Shown here: in pieces, positions 7,824-13,570 of the stretch
Position numbering within the stretch: position 1 is the stretch's first letter
How the letters are laid out: each line of letters starts with the position of its first letter
NCBI GenBank assembly: GCA_027314465.1
Contig: DAHVAU010000022.1
Coordinates: forward strand, 1-18,575
Direction: 5' to 3'
Source: Microcaldota archaeon
GTDB taxonomy: Archaea; Micrarchaeota; Micrarchaeia; Micrarchaeales; CABMGC01
Length of the DNA: 18,575 nucleotides
Made by a program: the position numbers and the translations under genes
The notes under the pieces: generated by a model
The model's database searches: none
What the model was told of the DNA's origin: nothing
The model's input: only the letters and a program-made list of their open reading frames with translations

Positions 7824-8219
7824 ATGGAGAAACCGTCAGCAGGATTATGGAGGAAGATAAAGTCACGATACAACCTGGTGGGCAGCACATGCAGCAAGTG
7901 CGGCTCAAACTACTTCCCGCCTAGGATAGTGTGCAGGAAGTGCGGCAGGGAGTCGAAGATGGAGGACAGGAAGTTCAATGGAAACGGGGAGGTAGTGTCA
8001 TTCACCACAATAAGAGTGCCCCCAGACACGTTCAAGGACGAAGCCCCTTACATAGTTGGAGTGGTGAGGCTTGAGGAAGGGCCCATGGTAGAGGGCCACA
8101 TAATAGAGAACAGTAGGCCTATAGACATCGGCACAAAGGTAAGGACCACTTTCAGGAAGATGTACGTGGATGGGGAGGAAGGGCTTATCTACTACCACTA
8201 CAAGTTTGAGCCTGTCTGA
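7824..8219 (+). CDS. DUF35 / Zn-ribbon OB-fold scaffold protein
   Basis: This 131-residue protein has a rubredoxin-like zinc ribbon (Cys23, Cys26, Cys37, Cys40 in CSKCG...CRKCG) followed by an OB fold (GNGEVVSFTTIRVPPDTFK onward, ending near GLIYYHYKFEPV). DUF35 proteins accompany archaeal thiolases and HMG-CoA synthases and, in a known methanogen structure, bridge the two enzymes and bind CoA so that acetoacetyl-CoA is passed on without release. The frame is open further upstream to ATG 7773 inside the thiolase gene, but ATG 7824, 7 nt after the thiolase stop, gives the family's usual N-terminus. Last gene of the operon; it converges on the Sua5 gene 14 nt away. Confidence 0.92.
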   Translation: MEKPSAGLWRKIKSRYNLVGSTCSKCGSNYFPPRIVCRKCGRESKMEDRKFNGNGEVVSFTTIRVPPDTFKDEAPYIVGVVRLEEGPMVEGHIIENSRPIDIGTKVRTTFRKMYVDGEEGLIYYHYKFEPV

Positions 8220-8233
8220 TTCCTGTACGAGGA

Positions 8234-9274
8234 TCATGCCTCTGACTTTACTAGGGACTCAAGCTGTATGCGCGTGGAAAAGCTCCTGTGATTGCTGGCC
8301 TTCCTTATCCTGTTCATTATGCCAAGGCCAAGTCCAGACTCGGAAAACTGTTCCACAACAGCGTACCTAGCCCCTGCGCGATCCAGCCTTATCAACCCGT
8401 CGAATAGGTTATGCGCTATATCCTCCATGCGCTTTCTGCGGCCCAGATCTATTGCAGTAATGCGCATCTTGCGAAGCTGCATGCACGCCTCAGTGGATCC
8501 CACAAATGCCATCCCTGAGCCCCCATGGAGCACTGATGGAAGCTTTTGGATTCTGCCGGTGTAAAGGAAGAGGGGAGTATCTGGGGAATAGTGGCGGTAC
8601 TTCATGCCCGGGGCGATGGCTACTGCACTTTCCTTTATGCCCCTAGAGGCCAGGCTTATTCTTGGCTTTCTCCCGAAGATCCTCTCTATCTTTTCAGCAG
8701 GAAATGCGCCTGGACGCTGTATTACAAATGCCCTCAGGTCCAGTATCGTCGACTCTATTCCCCTCTCGCTCCTTCCCGAGTCGATTATCGCATCGACCTT
8801 TCCATTGAAGTACATAAGCGCATGCGCTGCGCTGGTTGATGAGGGCTTCTTTGATATGTTCGCACTTGGTGCAGCTATAGGGGTGGCGCTCTCGCGTATC
8901 AGGGCAAGGGCCACCTTGTTAGATGGCATGCGCACTGACACCTCTTTTCTGCCCAGTCCTTTTCGCGCGTCCACCACGAATGCTATAGGCCCGGGCCATA
9001 CCTTCTCCACGGCCTTGATGTATTTTCTTGGGAATACTCCGACCCTGGATGCCATGTCCATGTCGCAGACATGGATCATGAGGGGATTATCCGATGGCCT
9101 TCCCTTGACCTCGTATATGCGCCTGCAGGCGCTGCTGTTGTACGCATCTGCCCCTATCCCGTATACAGTCTCTGTAGGGAACACAACCAGGCCCCCGCGC
9201 CTTATGATTCTTGCTGCGCGTTTTATCTTGGATCTGTCTATACTCGACTCGCGCACCTTGAGAAGCAGCGTCAT
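8234..9274 (-). CDS. sua5: Threonylcarbamoyl-AMP synthase, Sua5 type
   Basis: Sua5 makes threonylcarbamoyl-AMP from Thr, bicarbonate and ATP, the first step of t6A formation at position 37 of ANN-decoding tRNAs. The N-terminal YrdC domain (about 1-205) shows PTETVYGIGADA (33-44), the KGRP motif (57-60), PLMIHV and PSANIS (136-141). The linker APGMKYRHYSPD (221-232) is the hallmark of the two-domain Sua5 form and closes over the active site; a C-terminal Sua5 domain follows to residue 346. Full length. It starts from an ATG 6 nt after the stop codon of the K+ channel gene, so the two are probably co-transcribed. Confidence 0.95.
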   Translation of the reverse strand: MTLLLKVRESSIDRSKIKRAARIIRRGGLVVFPTETVYGIGADAYNSSACRRIYEVKGRPSDNPLMIHVCDMDMASRVGVFPRKYIKAVEKVWPGPIAFVVDARKGLGRKEVSVRMPSNKVALALIRESATPIAAPSANISKKPSSTSAAHALMYFNGKVDAIIDSGRSERGIESTILDLRAFVIQRPGAFPAEKIERIFGRKPRISLASRGIKESAVAIAPGMKYRHYSPDTPLFLYTGRIQKLPSVLHGGSGMAFVGSTEACMQLRKMRITAIDLGRRKRMEDIAHNLFDGLIRLDRAGARYAVVEQFSESGLGLGIMNRIRKASNHRSFSTRIQLESLVKSEA

Positions 9275-9280
9275 GGCAGT

Positions 9281-10027
9281 TCACTTGAACAGCGTGTCGC
9301 TTATTGTATTTGCAGCTATGTCAGAGGGATTGACCACCAAGGCCTTGCCTGCGGCTATGTTTCTTAGGTGATGCTCCGCACCCTTGGTAGGCGCCATTAC
9401 CACTATCTTGGAGTTGCCTGCCATCTCCTTTGCTACAAGCAAAGCGTATATTGCCCTTGAGCTGTCCTCTATGTCTATGACTATCGCGCGGGCCTTCTTC
9501 GGCTCGAAGTCACTCATATCCAGTTCCGAGGTCGCATCTGCAACGTACGCCCTGTAGCCCAGCTTCTTGAGCCTCTCTGCATTCTCTTCCTCAGATGTTA
9601 TTAGTATGAATCGCTCGTTCCTCTCCGCAAGCTTCTCCGCCAAGTACATGTTGGTGGTATTTGATCCTATGAGTATTATGTGCTTGTTAAGCGCACGCTT
9701 CTCAAAGGCAGTCATCCTGCCGCTTATGCGTTCTATTCTGCTCTCCATGAATTCACCAAATATAGAAACAATCGCTCCGAAGAATACGCCTATGCCTATG
9801 ACTATCAGAGCTATTACGAAAAGGCGCGCGGAGCTTGTGATCGGGTATATGTCCCCGTATCCTACAGTAGACACTGTGGCCATGGTGAAGTATGCAGCCC
9901 CTACTACGCCTTTTACAGGCACGTTGAATCCGCCCTTGCCTCCGAAATACAGCGTGCCCAGTATGCCGAACACCACCACGCCTATTATAGCAATTATGTA
10001 GGCGAATATTCTGCTATTTACGTCCAT
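9281..10027 (-). CDS. Two-helix potassium channel with RCK/TrkA-N domain
   Basis: The protein is a small K+ channel subunit: transmembrane helix 1 (about 7-28), a pore helix, the selectivity filter TVGYGD (54-59), transmembrane helix 2 (about 68-92), and a cytosolic TrkA-N/RCK Rossmann domain (about 113-248). The layout resembles MthK, but the protein ends at 248 residues and lacks the C-terminal RCK_C lobe. The nucleotide-binding glycine loop, usually GxGxxG, reads IGSNTTN here, so ligand binding may be changed or lost. The later acidic cluster YVADATSELDM is preserved. It has its own TATA box and precedes the Sua5 gene by 6 nt. Family assignment is firm; gating ligand is unknown. Confidence 0.92.
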   Translation of the reverse strand: MDVNSRIFAYIIAIIGVVVFGILGTLYFGGKGGFNVPVKGVVGAAYFTMATVSTVGYGDIYPITSSARLFVIALIVIGIGVFFGAIVSIFGEFMESRIERISGRMTAFEKRALNKHIILIGSNTTNMYLAEKLAERNERFILITSEEENAERLKKLGYRAYVADATSELDMSDFEPKKARAIVIDIEDSSRAIYALLVAKEMAGNSKIVVMAPTKGAEHHLRNIAAGKALVVNPSDIAANTISDTLFK

Positions 10028-10061
10028 GAACCAGATACCCAGGCGATTTATGTTTTCTTAA

Positions 10062-10071
10062 CTATATAAAG
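10062..10071 (-). promoter_or_regulatory. Promoter of the K+ channel-Sua5 unit
   Basis: On the minus strand CTTTATATAG is an excellent archaeal TATA box, centred near 10066, predicting a start near 10040 and a leader of about 13 nt before the ATG at 10027. It fills most of the 65-bp spacer after the aldo/keto reductase gene. Confidence 0.6.
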
Positions 10072-10092
10072 ATTACCTGCTGAGCTGGCCTT

Positions 10093-11004
10093 TCAGATGC
10101 CGTGTTTCACCCTGAGCCGCTCCCTCTTGTCCATTAGCGAGGACCAGAAAGAAGCAGTCTTCTTAGTGAACTTGTTAAGACGCGAAGCCACAGGAGTGAC
10201 GCTATCGTCTTGCAGGCCATCTATCTCAGCAGCTTCCTTTGGGCTGAGCCCTATTTCAGGGGAAGCTGCATTCTCCCTCACATGGGTAATGTCTGCAGCC
10301 TTTGGTATTGCGACTACATTGCCTTTTGAGGTGAGCCAGCTCAGTGCTACCTGCGCAGGCGTACATCCGTGCCTGCTAGCTATGCGCTTGATGGTAGTGG
10401 TAGTGATACTTGAGGTGTTTGAGAGTGCGCCCCTTGCAAGAGGGCTGTAAGCTATAACTGTTATGCCATTCTTCCTGCAATACGGAACTACCGTCTCCTC
10501 GACGTATCTCACATAAGGGCTGTACTCAACCTGATTCGATACTATGTCGGATGACTTTGCGGCTGCGCGCGCTTCCTCCATCTCCTCAACTGAGAAGTTG
10601 CTGACCCCTATGTGCCTTATCTTGCCGTCGTTTTTGAGCTTTTCCATGGCCTTGATGGTCTCTGATATTGGTATATCAGAATTAGGCCAGTGGAGCTGGT
10701 ACAGATCTATGGATTTCACCCCCAGCCTCTTGAGGCTGGCGTCGCACGCGCTTATGACGTCATCATATCTGAAGTGGTTTGGAGACACCTTGGTTGCGAG
10801 GAACACGCCTTTGGCACCGCTTACTGCCGCCCCTACCAGATCCTCGGTGTGGTACATTTCCGCAGTGTCGATTAAATTCATGCCCAGACGTAGACCCTCG
10901 CGTATGGCTTCTATCTCTGCCTCCCTGCGCGCGCCAAGCTTCCACGTGCCCATCCCAACTACAGGGATCTGCTCCCCACTCTTGCCTAACTGCGTGAACC
11001 TCAT
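10093..11004 (-). CDS. Aldo/keto reductase
   Basis: This is an NADPH-dependent aldo/keto reductase with a TIM barrel; the physiological carbonyl substrate is not evident. The catalytic tetrad is complete: Asp46 (LIDTAEMY), Tyr51, Lys72 (ATKVSP) and His105 (YQLHWPN). The family landmarks GVSNFS, SNQVEYSP and IPKAADITHVREN are present. The frame stays open to 11250, across the divergent hydrolase gene, but the conserved N-terminus MRFTQLGKSGEQIPVVGMGTW begins at ATG 11004. A TATA box centred 26-27 bp upstream makes this a probable leaderless start. Length 303 residues; the last 30 residues form a basic tail beyond the barrel (RLNKFTKKTASFW onward). Confidence 0.93.
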   Translation of the reverse strand: MRFTQLGKSGEQIPVVGMGTWKLGARREAEIEAIREGLRLGMNLIDTAEMYHTEDLVGAAVSGAKGVFLATKVSPNHFRYDDVISACDASLKRLGVKSIDLYQLHWPNSDIPISETIKAMEKLKNDGKIRHIGVSNFSVEEMEEARAAAKSSDIVSNQVEYSPYVRYVEETVVPYCRKNGITVIAYSPLARGALSNTSSITTTTIKRIASRHGCTPAQVALSWLTSKGNVVAIPKAADITHVRENAASPEIGLSPKEAAEIDGLQDDSVTPVASRLNKFTKKTASFWSSLMDKRERLRVKHGI

Positions 11005-11026
11005 ACCACTATTATATTGCGGATGG

Positions 11027-11034
11027 TATTTAAG
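11027..11034. promoter_or_regulatory. Shared symmetric TATA box, aldo/keto reductase and hydrolase
   Basis: TATTTAAG on the plus strand (CTTAAATA on the minus strand) is centred at 11030.5. The reductase ATG (first base 11004) lies 26.5 bp away on one side and the hydrolase ATG (first base 11056) 25.5 bp away on the other. With the archaeal TATA-to-start distance of about 25-27 bp, one element could drive two leaderless transcripts in opposite directions. An alternative plus-strand TATA (TATTATATT near 11010) cannot be excluded. Confidence 0.5.
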
Positions 11035-11055
11035 CACTAGTTGAGAATTAGGAAT

Positions 11056-11790
11056 ATGGACATGAATAGCGACTTTGCTGTCAGGGATTTCAAGTCCAGG
11101 CACGGCACCTTGCATTACCTGCACCATGGCGGACAGGGCCCCACCATAATATTCATACATGGATTTGCGGGCAGCACCAAGACCTGGACAAGGCTGATGC
11201 AGCACACAAAGCCTGACTTTGATGTGTATCTGGTCGATCTTCTGGGGCATGGGGAGTCGGAGGCTCCTGACATAGACTACACAGTCAAGGTGCAGTACGA
11301 GGCGCTCTCGGATCTCATAGACAGCGTTGTGTCAGGAAGGTATTCGCTGTTCGGACACTCGTACGGAGGATGGATTGCCGCGTACTACGCTGCAGAGAAG
11401 GGAGGGGTTGCAGGCCTGATTCTGGAGGACTCCTCAGGGCTGAAGGAATTCCATGAAGAGAGGGTGCAGTCGAATCCTGAAGCCGTGGAGAAGCTGATAC
11501 GTAATGCCCTTGAGATAAATCCCAGGGAGGGCGTGCTCAGGAGCATAATTAAGTCGGAGGGCTTAGGGGACCCATACCTGAACAGGAGCAGGCTGGAGAT
11601 GATAGACGCCAAAACCATGATACTGTGGGGTTCTGAGGACGTGACTGTGAACGTCAAGTATGCCAAGCAGTTCAATGACTGGATAAAGGGCAGCAGGCTT
11701 GAGATACTGGACGGGGAGAGGCATACGCCGCACTATACCAATCCAGAAACAGTGGCTAGGCTCTTGGACGGATTTGCCAGGTCATTGTAG
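11056..11790 (+). CDS. Alpha/beta-fold hydrolase
   Basis: The protein is a serine hydrolase of the alpha/beta superfamily, probably a small carboxylesterase or lactonase-type enzyme. It shows the oxyanion-hole segment FIHGFAGSTKTW, the strand DLLGHGESE, the nucleophile elbow GHSYGG (Ser102), the acid in WGSEDVTV (Asp195) and the catalytic His in GERHTPHY (His223), with a short helical cap between about 130 and 175. Substrate cannot be deduced. The frame opens at a TTG (11041); I use ATG 11056 because it matches a leaderless start from the TATA box centred at 11030; ATG 11062 is also possible. No signal peptide. Convergent with the methyltransferase gene, 3 nt apart. Confidence 0.88.
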   Translation: MDMNSDFAVRDFKSRHGTLHYLHHGGQGPTIIFIHGFAGSTKTWTRLMQHTKPDFDVYLVDLLGHGESEAPDIDYTVKVQYEALSDLIDSVVSGRYSLFGHSYGGWIAAYYAAEKGGVAGLILEDSSGLKEFHEERVQSNPEAVEKLIRNALEINPREGVLRSIIKSEGLGDPYLNRSRLEMIDAKTMILWGSEDVTVNVKYAKQFNDWIKGSRLEILDGERHTPHYTNPETVARLLDGFARSL

Positions 11791-11793
11791 GGA

Positions 11794-12450
11794 CTACTGC
11801 TTTGTTGCACTTATGCATGCAATTGCATACGTGCCGCTGCTGCGGTAATGCCTGCTTGCGGCAGCCTCCTCCTTTGGTACCTGCCTTATAGTCCTGTAGC
11901 TGCTGACCATGTAGTATTCAATGCTCTTCACATCGAACGAGCTGAGTATGACATCAAGGGCCTTATCGTCATAGACCCTCATGAACGGCTTGCCTGACTC
12001 TGTAATCAGCTCTGATATACCGTACTTGCACATCAGTATTAGCTGGCCCCCCTTGTTCAGCATCTCCTTTGCCTTTGTCATGGCCTTGACATCCGCCTGC
12101 TTGTCGAAGTACTCGTTCCTGTCATAGTATCGCAATCCGAAATGCTCTATCGCATTCATGGACACTACTATGTCGAATCTGTCCTTGCCGAAATCATGCC
12201 CATTGAAATCGCCCTTGATGAACCTTAGATTTGCATGCTGCTGAGCATAGTCAGCATAATCTATTCCTGTTACATTGTAGCGCATCATTGCTAGCTGCAG
12301 CGCCACAGGGCTTCCAGTGCACCCTATATCCAGCACCTTGGCTGGCGCAGCTATATTCCTGAACAAGAATGGTATCTGCACCAGATGCTCGTCCACCCTG
12401 CCGCCATTAATACCGAAGTTTATGCCATTTCTATCTGTTCCAAAGAACAT
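11794..12450 (-). CDS. Class I SAM-dependent methyltransferase
   Basis: A Rossmann-type methyltransferase of unknown substrate. Motif I is AKVLDIGCTGSPVAL (about 37-51), motif II ends in the acidic GIDYAD (62-67), and DIVVSMNAIEHFG gives motif IV, followed by the MLNKGGQLILMCKYG strand typical of motif VI. The N-terminal stretch FGTDRNGINFGINGGRVDEH before the fold is distinctive but I cannot tie it to a named family. The frame continues to ATG 12549; I choose ATG 12450 because the extra 33 residues look unlike a folded domain and a TATA-like box (12478-12487) lies about 30 bp upstream. If the longer start is right the gene follows the small upstream gene by 6 nt. Confidence 0.82.
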   Translation of the reverse strand: MFFGTDRNGINFGINGGRVDEHLVQIPFLFRNIAAPAKVLDIGCTGSPVALQLAMMRYNVTGIDYADYAQQHANLRFIKGDFNGHDFGKDRFDIVVSMNAIEHFGLRYYDRNEYFDKQADVKAMTKAKEMLNKGGQLILMCKYGISELITESGKPFMRVYDDKALDVILSSFDVKSIEYYMVSSYRTIRQVPKEEAAASRHYRSSGTYAIACISATKQ

Positions 12451-12461
12451 GCGACCACAGC

Positions 12462-12487
12462 CGGGACTGCGGGTCCCGATTATAACC
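12462..12487 (-). promoter_or_regulatory. Possible methyltransferase promoter with GC-rich inverted repeat
   Basis: On the minus strand GGTTATAATC (12478-12487) is a TATA-like element that would start transcription near 12457, 7 nt before ATG 12450. Directly downstream lies a perfect 6-bp inverted repeat, CGGGAC TGCGG GTCCCG (12462-12478). It sits where a DNA-bound repressor would block initiation, or, if transcription starts further upstream, would form a hairpin just before the start codon. Confidence 0.3.
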
Positions 12488-12555
12488 AAGTTATACAGTT
12501 TAGGTTTATTAGCCTTTTGAATTATCGGGCCTGAGCAGGAGATAGCCATACGGCG

Positions 12556-12723
12556 TTATCTGTATCTCAGTTCAGAAGCCAAGTCGTATGCCACGCCAGC
12601 CTTGCGCAGGGCTGCCTTTATGCTTGATATGACGTGCGGTGGAGCTTTGGAGGCATATGGCTTCACTGAAGGTATGTACGCCCCTGATCTGTTCGGCCTG
12701 ATCCAAGCTTTTTGGTTCACCAT
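12556..12723 (-). CDS. Small basic protein, 55 residues, unknown function
   Basis: A short open frame beginning MVNQKAWIRPNRSGAYIPS and ending in ASELRYR. It is strongly basic, with a Pro/Tyr-rich first half and a predicted amphipathic helix in the second (HVISSIKAALRKAG). Codons agree with the neighbouring genes, and an archaeal TATA box (CTTAAATA on the minus strand, 12755-12762) sits about 35 bp upstream, giving a leader of about 9 nt. Composition recalls small RNA-binding or ribosome-associated proteins, but I do not recognise a family. Stop codon is 6 nt before the longest possible methyltransferase start. Confidence 0.6.
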   Translation of the reverse strand: MVNQKAWIRPNRSGAYIPSVKPYASKAPPHVISSIKAALRKAGVAYDLASELRYR

Positions 12724-12754
12724 TACAAGCCCATTTCAGTCAGTTCGCTTGTCA

Positions 12755-12762
12755 TATTTAAG
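12755..12762. promoter_or_regulatory. TATA box, possibly bidirectional
   Basis: TATTTAAG (plus) / CTTAAATA (minus), identical to the symmetric box at 11027-11034. To the minus side it serves the 55-residue gene (ATG 35 bp from the centre). To the plus side the first ATG, at 12783, lies 24.5 bp away, the distance of a leaderless start. The minus-strand use is likely; the plus-strand use depends on whether the ORF at 12783 is a gene. Confidence 0.45.
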
Positions 12763-12782
12763 TCTTTCGCGCAGACTGCGTA

Positions 12783-12992
12783 ATGCAGCTGCTATGCGAG
12801 AAGTGCGGCGTGGATCCCGTAAACTGCCATGGTGGCCATTACCATCAAGGATGCCAACCACGCAGTGTACAGCATCGTGGTATACAGCGGAATGCCGCTT
12901 CCAGATATCATGTCTTCACCAGATACAGCAGACCGGGCTTGCTGGTTACGGATTTGTATCCTAGCTCTTTTAGATGCTCAAGCGATGCGTAG
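12783..12992 (+). CDS. Doubtful small Cys-rich ORF, 69 residues
   Basis: The frame begins MQLLCEKCGVDPVNCHGG, which looks like the start of a zinc-binding protein (CxxC at 5-8, Cys15, then His-rich), and its ATG is spaced 25 bp from a TATA box. Against it, the second half looks like random antisense sequence, it overlaps the 3' end of the winged-helix gene by 85 bp, and the 39-residue minus-strand ORF covers its middle. It may be real only in its first part, be a decayed gene, or be chance. Confidence 0.2.
   Translation: MQLLCEKCGVDPVNCHGGHYHQGCQPRSVQHRGIQRNAASRYHVFTRYSRPGLLVTDLYPSSFRCSSDA
12792..12911 (-). CDS. Candidate 39-residue membrane peptide at the end of the secretion operon
   Basis: The ATG overlaps the TGA stop of the winged-helix gene in an ATGA arrangement, the same translational coupling seen one gene earlier in this operon. 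The product starts MISGSGIPLYTTMLYTAW and continues with a strongly hydrophobic stretch to its end (LASLMVMATMAVYG, then IHAALLA), enough for one membrane helix. Small single-helix proteins are common in type IV secretion operons. It is short, has no recognisable family, and an antisense frame covers the same bases, so it is only a candidate. Confidence 0.35.
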   Translation of the reverse strand: MISGSGIPLYTTMLYTAWLASLMVMATMAVYGIHAALLA

Positions 12993-13570
12993 ACATGCTC
13001 GCCCTCAACGCCAAGTTCCCTTGATACAGCATCTATATTTATACCATTATGCCGCTTCTGCAAAAGGAAGGCAGAGATTGCGGATAGCAGCCTTGACCTG
13101 GTTCGGTCAAGATCCTGGGCAATTGCCTTGTTACGTCTTGACAGCTCGACTATCCGCTTGGACAATATCACATCAACATCTCTGCTTAATGGCTTCTCTG
13201 CCACTGCGTCAGTGATGCCCTCGCTGCCCCTTAGCGCCACGCCGATGTACGGCAGCAGATGCTTAATGTCACAATCGTAGTCCTCAGACAGTATTGTAAG
13301 TATGTTGATGATGCGCAGGAGTGCTTCGCCCAGGAAATGCAGTGGGGATGTTGTTGCATTCACAGTAAGGGTTATGCTATTATCACAAAGTTCCAGCACA
13401 TAGAACCGCTCAGGGTATTCGTGATCTATGATGTACCTTAGAGCATTGCCGCCCGCAGCCTGCTTTATAGAGGGATAATGGCTCATGCGCTTCTTGACAG
13501 CGTGGAGGTCTGAGAGCAGGCGCGCCGGTATTGGTATTATGCTAGTCAGGTACGAAGTTCCTCTGTTCAT
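12908..13570 (-). CDS. Winged-helix protein of the type IV secretion-like operon
   Basis: A 220-residue protein of unknown function. Residues about 162-220 read as a winged helix-turn-helix: helices SAISAFLLQKR, INIDAVSRELG and EHVYASLEHLKELG, then a beta wing ending GLLYLVKT. The N-terminal 130 residues have no motif I recognise; a probable coiled or helical linker (SKRIVELSRRNKAIAQDLDR) joins the two. The frame is open to 13693, but ATG 13570 overlaps the TGA of the ATPase gene (ATGA), so this start is strongly favoured. Being coupled to the ATPase suggests it acts with the apparatus, either as its regulator or as a DNA-binding accessory. Confidence 0.75.
   Translation of the reverse strand: MNRGTSYLTSIIPIPARLLSDLHAVKKRMSHYPSIKQAAGGNALRYIIDHEYPERFYVLELCDNSITLTVNATTSPLHFLGEALLRIINILTILSEDYDCDIKHLLPYIGVALRGSEGITDAVAEKPLSRDVDVILSKRIVELSRRNKAIAQDLDRTRSRLLSAISAFLLQKRHNGINIDAVSRELGVEGEHVYASLEHLKELGYKSVTSKPGLLYLVKT

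Noticed and set aside
11005..11250. N-terminal extension of the aldo/keto reductase
   Set aside because: The 82 extra residues are antisense to the hydrolase gene; the conserved N-terminus begins at ATG 11004, which has a well-placed TATA box.
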